Source: Glaciecola sp048820975 (GTDB taxonomy: Bacteria > Pseudomonadota > Gammaproteobacteria > Enterobacterales > Alteromonadaceae). From it: a DNA stretch of 64,000 nt. This document shows, piece by piece, positions 9,357 to 20,100 of the stretch. Under the pieces are notes generated by a model. It saw only the letters and a program-made list of their open reading frames with translations. It did no database searches and had not been told where the DNA came from. The DNA lies in assembly GCF_048820975.1 (NCBI RefSeq), contig NZ_JBMEUF010000001.1:558001-622000 (forward strand), written 5' to 3'. A program made the position numbers and the translations under genes. How positions within the stretch are numbered: position 1 is the first letter of the stretch; every line of letters begins with the position of its first letter.

Positions 9357-11249
9357 ATGACTAATACCCATCATTCCACAGCAGGCCAACAAGATATGTT
9401 AGCAGTCCGATATAGCCGTCGTTACCGGCTATGTCAGGTTTTAACAATTCTTGGGGTAATTTTCTTATTTGCACTGGGGAGCCTTAGCCTAATAGATAAT
9501 GCTCATATTCTGGGAGCTCTATTAATAAGCAATGGTATTTTAGGTTTGTTGAACCTATACCTACTAAGCCGCACCAAAAACGTTGAACGAGCCGCTTTAA
9601 TTTTAAGTGGTATTTTGTTCGTTCTATCCATGAGCTTAATTATTACTGGAGGCAAAAGTAACACGGGAATATTGTGGGTTTATCCTATTGCGGCCATTAA
9701 CCTTTTTATCAACCGTTTCTGGCCAGCGGTGTTTGTATTTTGTATTTTCAGCGTTTGCAGTATTTTATTATTATTAACGCCATTGTCATTTCTATTAATG
9801 ACCACTTATACCATTACTGAAGCGATTCGCTTTTTGCTTACCATGTTGGCTTTGAACTCTATATGTTTAGCCGCACTACGTTCTGAAGAACAAGCTTATC
9901 AAACAATTATGCAATTGCATGAAGATGATATTCGTCAGATGGCTTATTATGACACCTTAACAGGGCTACCTAACAGGTGGAGTTTTAAATCAAATTTACA
10001 GCGAGCCATAGAGAAAGCTAAAAAAGACGAACAAAGTATTGGCTTATTGTATATTGATCTTGATAATTTTAAGCAAGTAAATGACCAATTTGGACATGAA
10101 GCCGGTGATAAACTATTGCTAGAGTTTAGCGAGCGTCTTTCAAATGCTATTCGTCCTGCAGACAAATTACATATGCCGATGGCAGGAAGTTTGGCAAGAT
10201 TAGCGGGCGATGAATTTGTTGTACTTTTACCCAATATAAAAAATGCATCAAACGCGAGTGATATTGCAGAGCGTATATTAGCCATTTTCAATGGCGGCTT
10301 TGTAGTTGATGGCGCAAGCCACATGGTTTATGCAAGTATTGGCATTTCTATATATCCCGATGATGCCACGGAGCCATCAGAATTGCTTCATAACGCTGAT
10401 GCTGCAATGTATAACGCCAAACACAATGGTCGAAATTGCTTCAGGTTTTTTACGCAAGAAATTGCTGAAAATTTACGACAACGTCAACAAATAGAAAACG
10501 GTTTAAAGCTAGCCTTAATTGAAGATTATTTCACTTTAGTTTACATGCCCATTTTTGATTGCAAAAATAAAACAGTTGTAGCGCTAGAAGTACTGCTACG
10601 TTGTAGCAGCCCTGAATTAGAAGGAATAGGGCCAGACCAATTTATTCCTGTGGCAGAAACTACTGGATTGATAAAAGAAATTGATTTATGGGTAATAAGC
10701 GAGGCATTTCAAGCACTTTCACTATTGCAATCAGAACATAAATTTAAAGGAATGGTTTGCATAAACATATCTGGTGTCGAGTTGAAAAATGAAAATTTTC
10801 CTACACAGCTTAAAAATCAGTTAACTACACATAAAATAGATCCTAAGTATATAGAACTTGAAGTCACTGAAACTGCATTCGTAGTAGGCGACGTCACTAA
10901 TTTGAAAATACTAAACGAACTTCATGAATTGGGTGTATCTCTAGCGCTAGACGACTTTGGGACGGGATACACTGCATTTAATCAACTAATTCATTATCCA
11001 GCTGATTGTTTAAAGATTGATCGCTCATTTGTAAATGACCTTTTTTCAGAACGAGAAGCGCGAAATAAAATGGTAATGATTATTCAAAACTTAGCCGAAC
11101 TTTACGATCTCCGCGTTATCGCAGAAGGCGTTGAAACAGAAGCTCAACTTACTTATTTAACAGAGATTGGCTGTGATTGGGCTCAGGGCTACTATTTATC
11201 ACGTCCGCTATCGTGGAATAACTTAATCAATTTCTTGAAGGCTCACTAA
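9357..11249 (+). CDS. Membrane-bound GGDEF-EAL protein (cyclic di-GMP turnover)
   Basis: A 630-residue signalling protein. Residues 20-180 carry about six hydrophobic segments forming a membrane sensor module, followed by a short linker. The diguanylate cyclase domain has the signature written AGDEF at 283-287; the first Gly of GGDEF is replaced by Ala, but AGDEF proteins can be active. The phosphodiesterase domain begins with EVL at 411-413 in place of EAL, keeping the metal-binding Glu, and has the loop DDFGTGY at about 532-538. Both activities therefore look possible, with the PDE well preserved. It is a single transcription unit with no cotranscribed neighbour. Confidence 0.93.
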   Translation: MTNTHHSTAGQQDMLAVRYSRRYRLCQVLTILGVIFLFALGSLSLIDNAHILGALLISNGILGLLNLYLLSRTKNVERAALILSGILFVLSMSLIITGGKSNTGILWVYPIAAINLFINRFWPAVFVFCIFSVCSILLLLTPLSFLLMTTYTITEAIRFLLTMLALNSICLAALRSEEQAYQTIMQLHEDDIRQMAYYDTLTGLPNRWSFKSNLQRAIEKAKKDEQSIGLLYIDLDNFKQVNDQFGHEAGDKLLLEFSERLSNAIRPADKLHMPMAGSLARLAGDEFVVLLPNIKNASNASDIAERILAIFNGGFVVDGASHMVYASIGISIYPDDATEPSELLHNADAAMYNAKHNGRNCFRFFTQEIAENLRQRQQIENGLKLALIEDYFTLVYMPIFDCKNKTVVALEVLLRCSSPELEGIGPDQFIPVAETTGLIKEIDLWVISEAFQALSLLQSEHKFKGMVCINISGVELKNENFPTQLKNQLTTHKIDPKYIELEVTETAFVVGDVTNLKILNELHELGVSLALDDFGTGYTAFNQLIHYPADCLKIDRSFVNDLFSEREARNKMVMIIQNLAELYDLRVIAEGVETEAQLTYLTEIGCDWAQGYYLSRPLSWNNLINFLKAH

Positions 11250-11480
11250 AGCTACCAGAACTTTTTTTCACAAAGCTTTAGTAGAAAGAATGTTACAGGA
11301 TATGTCCATTTCAGGTTTAAGTGTTGTTGTTTTGGCTTACTTTGTCTAGAGTTAGCCGTAAAGTAGATATTGTTGATGTTAAGTATTCGTGGTGTAAGCT
11401 AGGTTTAATATTCAACTTTTCACTTTCTACAAATTAAAAGTACATTCATTTTATAAAAACATAATAATCATGGACAGAAC

Positions 11481-14402
11481 GTGAAAATAAAATCTTCAAT
11501 AAAAAAGACTCACCTAGCTTTATCCATAACAACAGTTATTTTATTATCGGCTTGCGGCACCACCGAACTTAAAACAGAGAACAGCCAAAATAAAAACACT
11601 GTTGTTGAAAACATAGATGGAGGGGTGCAAAAAGAAGCAAACCAATCTAGTACTTCAAATAACTTCGAGCTTCCTTATGAGTCATTTACCTTAAGCAATG
11701 GTTTAAAAGTGATTCTTCATCAAGACAAGTCAGACCCAATAGTGGCCATATCTACTATTGTTCACGTGGGTTCAAGCCGCGAAAAACCGGGGCGTACAGG
11801 CTTTGCTCATTTTTTCGAACATATGTCATTTAATGACTCTGAGAACGTGCCCAAAGGGGCTAACCGAAAAATGATCCCCGAATTAGGAGGGTCACGAAAT
11901 GGCGGTACTTGGAGTGACGGCACTATATATTATGAAGTAGTGCCTAAAGATGCCTTTGATAAATTGCTTTGGATTGATTCTGATCGCCTAGGGTATATGA
12001 TCAATACTGTTGACAAAGGTACTCTGGAGCGCGAAAAGCAAGTTGTTAAAAACGAAAAACGCCAACGAGTTGATAACCGGCCTTATGGTCACGTAGGCCA
12101 TGTGGTTAAAAAAGCACTTTATCCCAAGGATCATCCATATAACTGGACAGTAATTGGTGATTTAGAAGATTTACAAGCAGCAACATTAGCTGATGTGCGT
12201 GAATTCTATGAGCAGTTTTACGTACCCTCAAATGCAACTATGGTGATAGCTGGTGATATTGAAATAGCAGAAACTAAAGCAAAAGTTCAACAATGGTTTG
12301 GCGAAATAGAAGCAGGGAAGGTTGTTGATAAAATGAAACCGCAGCCCGTTACTTTGGCTAACACTAAAAAGCTCTATCATTTAGATAACTTTGCTAAAAT
12401 TCCTGAAATTCGTTTAACTTTCCCCACAGTTGAGAGCTATCACAAAGATGCCTATGCACTTAATGCTTTAGGAGAAATATTGTCATCTGGTAAACAGGCT
12501 CCTTTGTATAAAACGATTGTTGAAGAGAAAAAGCTAGCACCGGGTGTATATGCCTGGAATAGGTCAGAGGAAATCGCAGGCACCTTTACTATGATGGTTC
12601 GCGGCAACGCTGGCACAAAACTAGACACTATTTATTCAGCGATAGAAGAAGCTTTAGATGACTTTGACAAGAATGGATTTAGCGAAGCGCAACTTACGAA
12701 AATAAAAGCCAAGCAAGAAACATCATTTTTCTATGAAATTGAGAGTGTTTTAGATAAAGCGCAAACCTTGGGTCGCTATAATGAGTTTGCAGGTTCACCC
12801 GAATTTATAAAAGAAGACATCAAAAATATTACGTCTGTAAGCGTTGATGATGTGAAACGTGTATTTGAAAAGTACATTAAAGACAAGCCAAGTATAATAA
12901 CGAGTTTTGTGCCTAAAGACCAAAAAGACCTTGTTGTAACGGGCTCGCTAAAAGCGAATGTGGTTGAAGAGGTAATTAAGCAGGGTAAAGAACAACAGTT
13001 CGTTGAAAATGATGCAATAACATTTGAAAAAACGCCAAGTAAATTTGACCGCAGTGAACCGGAACTTACTGAGCTTCCAACCTTAACAACACCGCAAGTA
13101 TGGCAAACAACTCAAAGCAATGGGCTGAAAGTTTATGGTATAGAGCAAAATGAATTACCCATTGTAAACTTCAATTTAGTGATTGAAGGAGGCCAGCAGT
13201 TAGAGGCACTTAACAAATTGGGAACGGCATCACTGATGGCTGCACTAATGAATGAAGGAACGAAGAATAAAACGCCACAAGAATTAGAAGAAGCCATTGG
13301 GATTTTAGGCGCTAGCTTACGAGTATCAAGTAGCTTACAGAATGTGACCATTTCAGGTAGTTCCTTAGCTAAAAACTTTGATTCTACTATTGCGCTATTA
13401 GCAGAAATATTGATGTTGCCACGATGGCAAGAAAGCGAGTTTGAACGATTAAAATCAACGCGCTTAACCGTAATAAACCAGGGTAAAGGCGATGCAAGCA
13501 CCATTGCTAGAAATGCTTTTTTCAAAACACTTTATACGGATTCTCATGTGGCAGGAAATCCAGTGGGTGGAACCGAAAAAACGGTAAGCAATATTGCATT
13601 AAGTGACTTAAAGCAATACTACCAACAGAACATATCACCTAAAATGGCAACGTTTAACGTGGTGGGTAGCGTGTCTAAAGAGCAAGTAACTAAAGCCTTA
13701 AGCAAGCTAAATATGTGGCAAGGCGAAGATGTTGTGTTGCCCGAACAGCCCGCTATACAACAGCGCAAAAAACCAAGCTTATACTTTATTGATGTGCCCG
13801 GAGCAAAACAATCAGTCATAATGGCCGGTAAGCCGGTAGTAAATGGTGATGATGCTGAATTTTATCCTATACAAGTTGCTAACAACCGCCTTGGTGGTGG
13901 TATGAGCGCGCGGTTGGCCCAAACGCTTCGCATTAAAAAAGGCTACACATATGGCGCTTATTCGTATATTCGCGGCGCAAACTACCAATCTCCGTTTGTA
14001 GCATCGTCTCAAGTGCGCACAAATGTAACGCTAGAGTCTTTAGAAATATTTAAAGACCTTATTGGTAATTACAAAAATACCTACAAAGAAGAAGATCTAG
14101 CAGTCACTAAAAATATGATCTTGAAAGGTAACGCACGTAAGTTTGAAACCTTAGATCAGTTACTCGGTATGTTAACTGAAATGAGCCGTTTTAAACGTGA
14201 AGCTAATTTTGTGGAACAGCAACAAGAATATCTTAAGTCAGTAGAGTTAGGGGCTATTCATAAACTAATAGATAAGCACTTTGATGAACAGCAAATGATT
14301 TACCTTGTTGTTGGTGACGCACAAACACAGCTAGCAAGAATGAAGCGTTTTGGTTATGGAGACCCAGTTGTATTAGATATTGAAGGTAATCCAACAATGT
14401 AA
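11481..14402 (+). CDS. M16-family zinc metalloprotease, lipoprotein
   Basis: A 973-residue pitrilysin-type (M16) peptidase made of two homologous halves. The N-terminus is a lipoprotein signal ending LLSAC, with Cys25 as the lipidation site, so it is probably anchored to a membrane facing the periplasm. The inverted zinc motif HFFEH lies at 110-114, and the third zinc ligand is in VVKNEKRQR at about 192. The C-terminal half lacks the zinc motif, as is normal, and contains RLGGGMSARLAQTLRIKKGYTYGAYSY, the usual R/Y substrate-binding region. The GTG at 11481 is used; an ATG 11 bases upstream ends after four codons. A strong terminator follows. Confidence 0.93.
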   Translation: MKIKSSIKKTHLALSITTVILLSACGTTELKTENSQNKNTVVENIDGGVQKEANQSSTSNNFELPYESFTLSNGLKVILHQDKSDPIVAISTIVHVGSSREKPGRTGFAHFFEHMSFNDSENVPKGANRKMIPELGGSRNGGTWSDGTIYYEVVPKDAFDKLLWIDSDRLGYMINTVDKGTLEREKQVVKNEKRQRVDNRPYGHVGHVVKKALYPKDHPYNWTVIGDLEDLQAATLADVREFYEQFYVPSNATMVIAGDIEIAETKAKVQQWFGEIEAGKVVDKMKPQPVTLANTKKLYHLDNFAKIPEIRLTFPTVESYHKDAYALNALGEILSSGKQAPLYKTIVEEKKLAPGVYAWNRSEEIAGTFTMMVRGNAGTKLDTIYSAIEEALDDFDKNGFSEAQLTKIKAKQETSFFYEIESVLDKAQTLGRYNEFAGSPEFIKEDIKNITSVSVDDVKRVFEKYIKDKPSIITSFVPKDQKDLVVTGSLKANVVEEVIKQGKEQQFVENDAITFEKTPSKFDRSEPELTELPTLTTPQVWQTTQSNGLKVYGIEQNELPIVNFNLVIEGGQQLEALNKLGTASLMAALMNEGTKNKTPQELEEAIGILGASLRVSSSLQNVTISGSSLAKNFDSTIALLAEILMLPRWQESEFERLKSTRLTVINQGKGDASTIARNAFFKTLYTDSHVAGNPVGGTEKTVSNIALSDLKQYYQQNISPKMATFNVVGSVSKEQVTKALSKLNMWQGEDVVLPEQPAIQQRKKPSLYFIDVPGAKQSVIMAGKPVVNGDDAEFYPIQVANNRLGGGMSARLAQTLRIKKGYTYGAYSYIRGANYQSPFVASSQVRTNVTLESLEIFKDLIGNYKNTYKEEDLAVTKNMILKGNARKFETLDQLLGMLTEMSRFKREANFVEQQQEYLKSVELGAIHKLIDKHFDEQQMIYLVVGDAQTQLARMKRFGYGDPVVLDIEGNPTM

Positions 14403-14442
14403 GTGAATATAAACGTTTGACTTGAATGTCCATAGGTTTAAG

Positions 14443-14479
14443 AAAAAGGTGATGTTAGCAATAGCATCACCTTTTTTTG
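14443..14479 (+). terminator. Rho-independent terminator of the M16 peptidase gene
   Basis: A strong inverted repeat, AAAGGTGATG against CATCACCTTT, encloses a loop of about ten bases and runs into seven T residues. It begins about 40 bp after the stop codon of the M16 gene. Confidence 0.85.
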
Positions 14480-14580
14480 TGCATGTTCGATAAGCTAAGT
14501 TTGCAGAGCTTATCCTTTATGATACGCATGACATTGTAATTTACACGCCATAAAAAACTTACACAATTAGACATTTCACT

Positions 14581-14648
14581 AAACCAACGTAGTCAAAAAG
14601 ACACCAGTCACAAGGGAGTAGAAAATAGCTTTCATCAGCATTATACTC
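14581..14648 (+). promoter_or_regulatory. Conserved upstream element, copy 1
   Basis: This 68-bp segment aligns without gaps to 44937-45004. The first 20 bases agree at 17 positions (starting AAACCAAC), the centre agrees around GTAG and AAATAGCTTT, and both end in TTATACTC, which contains a plausible -10 hexamer TATACT. It lies 74 bp before the LytTR gene. Identical spacing of the conserved blocks suggests a promoter with a bound regulator, not chance similarity. No convincing -35 hexamer is present, which fits activator dependence. Confidence 0.5.
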
Positions 14649-14721
14649 AAACAATCACTTCTTATAGTAAACACAAATAATGTTGACGATTCATCATTAA
14701 TAAACAGAGCGTTAAAAATTC

Positions 14722-15651
14722 ATGCACGGTAGCTTTATTCAAACTACTAAAAATATATTAAAAAACACGTCTATTCTCGATTTGCCTTCATTAACAACGC
14801 AAGTGGTGATAATGGGTAACAGCGCCTTTGTCATGCTGTTTCTCATTGTATTTCAGCCATTTCAACTGCATCGTTCTAGTATTGGTGACTTACTTATTGT
14901 GGCTTTTTTAAGTGCGCTGTATATTTATGTCATCCATTCTGGCCTGTTATTTTTATTTAAAAAGTATCTGAACCTAGCTCGTCGCAAAAGAAATAGAGAA
15001 GGGCAGCAAACAAATTCTTTGTTCGAAGAATATTCGGTTTCTACTTGCGTGATATTACTCGTATCAATAGCTATGTTTATTACTCGAACTATCTTTGCAG
15101 AAGTGCCATTCACCCTTGAAAATATGTTTCTCTTTCTTTTTTATGGCGTTTTGTTAGCGCCGATATTAATCGTTATTACGCGCACCGTGATAATAATTAG
15201 GGGCTTATTTGCGTTGACACAACAAAAAAAAGTTGGGCCCCAAAACGATCATCCTGATCTTGCAGTTGTAGACCTTGGGATAAGCAAAACTATACCTTCA
15301 ATGATTACTTTAGAAGGCAGTTCACCAAATGAATCTGTGGATTTATCAACAGAACATTTTCTATTTGCACGTGCACAAGGAAACTATGTCAATATCATCG
15401 TAGAGCATGAAGGGAAACGTAAAAATGTAATGATTCGCTGCACAATTGCATCGTTGGAAAAACAACTCAAACCAATTGAGTCTGTAGTACGATGTCATCG
15501 CTCTTACCTTGTAAATTTGAAAATGACAACAAACATACTGTCTATTAATCAGTCTAAACGACTAGAGCTTTTGCATTCTGACCTGTTGGTACCACTTTCT
15601 CGAGCATATTACAGCCATATCAAAGAAATGCTTTTAATTAAATTTGACTAG
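14722..15651 (+). CDS. LytTR-family DNA-binding regulator with N-terminal membrane domain
   Basis: A 309-residue protein. Four hydrophobic segments occupy residues 28-175, and a LytTR DNA-binding domain occupies about 205-305, with the typical strands HFLFARAQGNYVNIIVEHEG and VVRCHRSYLVNLKM. Membrane-bound LytTR regulators sense a signal in the membrane without a response-regulator receiver domain; none is seen here. The gene ends about 115 bp before a lipoprotein hydrolase on the same strand, and a 20-bp-period direct repeat of the kind bound by LytTR proteins lies in that gap. The sensed signal is unknown. Confidence 0.88.
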   Translation: MHGSFIQTTKNILKNTSILDLPSLTTQVVIMGNSAFVMLFLIVFQPFQLHRSSIGDLLIVAFLSALYIYVIHSGLLFLFKKYLNLARRKRNREGQQTNSLFEEYSVSTCVILLVSIAMFITRTIFAEVPFTLENMFLFLFYGVLLAPILIVITRTVIIIRGLFALTQQKKVGPQNDHPDLAVVDLGISKTIPSMITLEGSSPNESVDLSTEHFLFARAQGNYVNIIVEHEGKRKNVMIRCTIASLEKQLKPIESVVRCHRSYLVNLKMTTNILSINQSKRLELLHSDLLVPLSRAYYSHIKEMLLIKFD

Positions 15652-15664
15652 AAGGAAGTGCTAG

Positions 15665-15703
15665 TCAACTCGTCACAAAACCCTTCAATTCGTCACAAAT
15701 CAC
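15665..15703 (+). promoter_or_regulatory. Direct repeat, probable LytTR operator
   Basis: Two 19-bp copies, at 15665-15683 and 15685-15703, agree at 16 positions and share TCGTCACAAA. Their period is 20 bp, about two helical turns. LytTR domains bind paired direct repeats about 20 bp apart, and a LytTR gene ends just upstream. The repeat lies about 65 bp before the hydrolase start at 15768, which suggests that gene is the target. Confidence 0.5.
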
Positions 15704-15767
15704 TTAACAAACATGCTTCAGTCATAGATTATCTCCAAGGCAATCACTTAAGAAGGAGAAATTAGAA

Positions 15768-16682
15768 ATGACACTTAACTTATCAGTATTACGCACATTT
15801 GTTTGCATTTTAGCGATCGTTTTATGTGCTGGATGCTCCTCATATAAATATTTTTTACCAAAAGGCCCCGACCTTATCGAAATCCAGTCAATACAAGATG
15901 GTTCTAGCTATTTCGTTATGAATGCTTACAAGCACTCTGGCAGAAAAACAATACGCGTTTGGTCATATAAGCCTGAGCGTTGGGCAAGTGGCGACAAAGT
16001 TCTTGTTGTTATGCACGGAATGTCTAGAAACGCCAAAGTATATCTTGATGAATGGAAAGAGATTGCACAAAAGAAAAACATACTCGTCATTGCGCCAGAG
16101 TTTCATAGCAAATTTTATAGAATTACCACGAACGATTACCAAGATGGCAACATATATGATTTTTTTGGAAGGAAAAATCCGAAAGAAGAATGGGCATTTC
16201 AAGTAATCGAAAACATAATTGATCACATTAACGAGCAAAATGCTTTCGAGATTAATCGGTTTGATATTTTTGGACATTCGGCAGGCAGTCAATTTGTCCA
16301 TCGAATGATACTGATGTTTCAGAATAGTCGCGTTAACAAAGCTATAGCCGCAAATGCGGGTGTCTATACATTTCCAGATGCATTCGGTGACTACCCGTAT
16401 ACCTTACCGAGAGAGCATCCTTCTTTGTCAAATGCTTTTAGGGCAGAGTTAGTCATTCTTCTTGGTGAAAATGATACGTCTAGCACGAGCGGATTTCTAG
16501 ATGAGTCCGATCTCGCTATGCGACAAGGTAAAAATAGATTAGAGCGTGGTAAGCAATTTTTTAGAATAAGTGAAAAGTTAGCAATAGAAAGCGGTCATCT
16601 CTTCAATTGGGACTTGAAGATCGTACCTGATGCAGGCCATAACAAACGCCAGATGATACAAGCAGCGGGTGAACTTCTCTAG
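15768..16682 (+). CDS. Lipoprotein alpha/beta hydrolase (esterase/depolymerase-like)
   Basis: A 304-residue protein with an N-terminal lipoprotein-type signal (VLCAGC, with the Cys at 23), so it is probably membrane-tethered outside the cytoplasm. The oxyanion-hole segment VVMHGMSRNA is near residue 82, the nucleophile elbow GHSAG places Ser171, LGENDT may supply the acid, and VPDAGHNKR gives His291. These make a complete serine-hydrolase triad. An AAGGAG ribosome-binding site precedes the ATG. The substrate is not evident. The LytTR gene upstream and the direct repeat between them suggest regulated expression. Confidence 0.82.
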   Translation: MTLNLSVLRTFVCILAIVLCAGCSSYKYFLPKGPDLIEIQSIQDGSSYFVMNAYKHSGRKTIRVWSYKPERWASGDKVLVVMHGMSRNAKVYLDEWKEIAQKKNILVIAPEFHSKFYRITTNDYQDGNIYDFFGRKNPKEEWAFQVIENIIDHINEQNAFEINRFDIFGHSAGSQFVHRMILMFQNSRVNKAIAANAGVYTFPDAFGDYPYTLPREHPSLSNAFRAELVILLGENDTSSTSGFLDESDLAMRQGKNRLERGKQFFRISEKLAIESGHLFNWDLKIVPDAGHNKRQMIQAAGELL

Positions 16683-17062
16683 GTTTCGTTTACATGAATT
16701 GAAGTATTCCAGCAGTTTTTTAGAGCAGGGCCGGCCTGCAATGAAATGAAGTCTAACTATTTAAAAGACTGCTGATAGATATTGCTCTGCCAACGGTAAA
16801 TGAGCAAGCTTCCTTTATGTACTTAGTAGGCAGACTATTTAAATGTTATCAGTGTCACTTTCTTCTACTTGAAAAACTTCAAAGGTTACATGATTGAAAA
16901 TGCGACTTACAGCAGTTCTGAACTAAAAGCATCGTTTAACAACTGGTTAAAAACAAAATCTAACAACACAAACTGAACAATCATATTTAGTAAAAGGGCA
17001 TTTTCTCGTTTTCAGCAAACGTAAGGGCAGTGCTCAGCGTTTTTCAGACCTTATAATAGAAA
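16683..17062. other. Left flank of the Tn3-family transposon
   Basis: No gene is seen here. The segment includes an 8-bp palindrome GGCCGGCC near 16729 and, at 16986-17000, a sequence (TTTAGTAAAAGGGCA) resembling the repeats at 43735-43861 at 12 of 15 positions. The last six bases, TAGAAA at 17057-17062, are repeated exactly beyond the right transposon end at 43697-43702. Confidence 0.55.
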
Positions 17063-17109
17063 GGCTGAACTACCGTTTAGGTCACTGATTTACGATATTA
17101 TAATATAAG
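17063..17109 (+). repeat. Left terminal inverted repeat of the Tn3-family transposon
   Basis: This 47-bp end is identical to the reverse complement of 43650-43696 at 39 positions, including an exact match over the first 21 bases. It ends in TAAG on the inside, 33 bp from the tnpA stop codon. Confidence 0.85.
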
Positions 17110-17142
17110 CCATTGATTAAAATGGCTTAATAATACAAAAAA

Positions 17143-20100
17143 TTAAATTGATACGTCTCTCATCTGCCTTAATGTAGATCCAAATTGGCTTCGCACAACT
17201 GGGTTGAATTCATAAATACCCATAAAGTTAATGTGCGCCCAAGCGATAACAGAGCCAGTCGATATTGATTCAATGACATTCATACGTTCATCATGTGAAT
17301 CAAGAGACAAACAATAGTCAGACAAAAATAAGTAGTTCCATAGAATAATCATATTGCGTAACAAGGTATTACTGGCCATGACCAATTGAATCTCGTCCTG
17401 CAGACCGACTTGTAACTTACCGTTTCTTCCAAACAGTACTTTGTCAGCAAGTTTTTGACCTAACTCGACTCTGTTAAGTTGCTTCTGAATATTTTGCCTG
17501 AGCGCTTCATCGTCTACATAGTTTAAAATGAAGTGGGTCTTAAGCAAGCGCCCGAATTCTTTAAAGGCTTTATATAGTGTGTTGTCTCGCTCACTACTGG
17601 ATAACATTTTTAACATTTGTGAAGCACTGCAGCGTTTTAACTTCATAGATGCCATGAGCCTTAATATATCGTCCCAATTATCCAATATGAGTTTCTTATT
17701 AATTTGCGTCTTCGGCGCTAATGGCGAATCAGAGTATTTGCTGGTTGTTTTAGACTCATAAGCATAGAGAGTTTGATGATGAACATTTTTAATGCGTGGT
17801 GCAAAAGACACGTCCATGAAATGCAAACCCGCAAACACAGCTTCAGTATAACCATGCGTGTCGGTGCTATGAAAGTGCTCCTCTATATCGTCTTGCATCA
17901 ATGCATGTTTTGATGATACTAACCCTTCAAGGACATAAGGGGCCTCGCGATCTGATGACGTTAAAACATTGACATGAAAAAATGACTGTTTTTCGTCAAG
18001 AAAGCTATTAACGCTTATCCCTTGTTCTTTGCCGTAATATTTGTATGAATAATTTGCAAGCAAAGAGTTCACGTTAACCACGACTTTCTTACCATCGCTA
18101 CTTGAATGTAGTCTGCCATCATTTTCATTATATATGGTGGGTAAGGAGAGAGATTGGATTGTTTTGACTAAAAGGTCATTTGCTCGTTGGAAGTTTTGAG
18201 TAGATATCCACGAATTTTCTGTATCTTTTAACGCTTTTTCTGAAAAAAGCTTACTTGCCCTAGCAAGCTCTGTATGACCCAAGTTTGTCCCTAAACTTAA
18301 TATTGTGGCGAACAGTAAGCGCACGTCTACTTCAGATTTACCAGCACGTGGAAGACGATTGCGAAAACAACTTGAAAAATCAGTCTGCCGGTTTATTTCG
18401 AACATGACATCTTGAAGCGTAACTGAGCGAGAAGCTCCCAATAGCGTGGGTATGTATTTCGCGATCGAAAATTCGGGGTCGGGATATTTAATCCGCCAGG
18501 TACCATCTTCTTTTGTCGAAAAATGTGAGTTTTCATTGTTGTTAATCCGCTTAATGACGTCCTCAAATTTTCTCGTTACGCTCTGACCAATGTCGGCAAG
18601 TACCGCTTTTCCGTCTGCAAACTTTTCAAGCGATGCTGCTGCCAACAGCCTTTTTCGATGATGACTCCACTCTTCGATACCAATCATATAACTTGGCGTT
18701 TGTCTGTAACGATAGGAATAAGTTAACGTTAATGACTTGTTCTTTAGTCCCTTCGCCACACTCATGAATAGGAACGCCCGATATTTGTTTATTGGATTGA
18801 TATCGTCTTCTTCATTCAGGTGAGCCAATTCGATTTTACTTAAGAACGCAGTAGGTGAGTCTTCATCAATACTTTTTGGCTGGGATAAGTAGAAGATTAT
18901 GGCATCTAACAGTCCTTGGTCCTTGCTTTGCGTGTCAAAGCTCATAGACTTAATAAGCGGACCTAGTGTGCGCTGGAGTTTGATGCTGTTTTCAAACAGC
19001 GAGCGATAATAATCAGCATGGGTAGCTAGTTTAGTAATACTGTCCCCAACACGTTCAATATGCTTTTCAAAATCAGGGTTTTCGGCATTGAAAAAAGCGC
19101 TTATTAGTTGGTGTGCACGCTCGTTTCGTTCTTCAAAAGACAAATCCGCATCTTGGGTGATGGAATATACTAGCTCTAACACTCTCTTGGCATCTTTTGC
19201 ACTATTTAGTACCGTTTTATTAGCCTCAAGTGTACTGACTCGTTGCTCGTCGCGTTTGGTCCGCTCATTACCTTTTGCTTTGTTTGTAAATTGTTTAACT
19301 ACTTTTAAAATAGCATCTGCAGCAAAGTCATGGCGCTTATAAAACTGATCATAAATAAAAGACAAATAGTAAAGCGACTGTTTGTTGTCATTTTTCAATC
19401 GCCGGATTTCATCGTTGTTCCCTAAGTAGATCGCATCTGAAAAATGTTTAATCGCTTCGTCTGTGAGCCCCATTTTTTTGTAAACAGGTGATAGTTCAAA
19501 AAAGTGATCGCCAAACACCTGTAGTATTGCCGCATTTTGATTGAGGATCCTCTGGCCAAGGCCTTGCTCGATTCTTTTTAGCTCTCTGATGCTATATAGA
19601 TGCGATTGCGCAGAAAAAAACTGCAACAGCGACTTTTTCTTTTTGAGTGATAATGACTTTTCAACCAAATCAAGCATCCGTGTCTCATAAGAATGAAAAG
19701 CAGTCGAGATAATGTCAACAAACTGATTATATGAGGGGATCTCGACGCGGCGCATCCAACAATACGAGACAAGTGCAAACAACATATCTTCTTTGTTCAT
19801 GCGTATAGATACTAAGCTGTCTGCATGTGCTGCTAACAGTGCAGTCGTGTTAGATGTCATCGCTTGCCAGTTGTATTGCGCAAGTATTTGTTTCTTTTGC
19901 CGAGAGGCAACTTCTGGCGAATACGTCGATAAATCAATAGTGCTTTTAAGTGATAGTGCCTTTGTTGCTCTTTTTATATCGGCGTCAATATAACGACTTG
20001 TTTCAAAAAAACGTCCTTTTGCTTGAAAGTAGGTCTTAGACACTAAGTAACCGACCTTGGCAACGTCAGATTGCATTTTGTTCAAAATCTTTTTAGTTTC

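Larger units (their letters stand above)
14403..14721. other. Intergenic region before the LytTR gene
   Basis: This gap holds the terminator at 14443-14479 and a conserved cis-element at 14581-14648, described separately. Nothing else was recognised. Confidence 0.5.

Noticed and set aside
16996..17025. A sequence starting GGGCATTTTCTCG and ending CGTAAG, resembling a Tn3-type end
   Set aside because: No inverted partner was found, while 17063-17109 has a partner with 39 of 47 matches and flanking duplication. Partial matches near 21371 and 21408 are too short.
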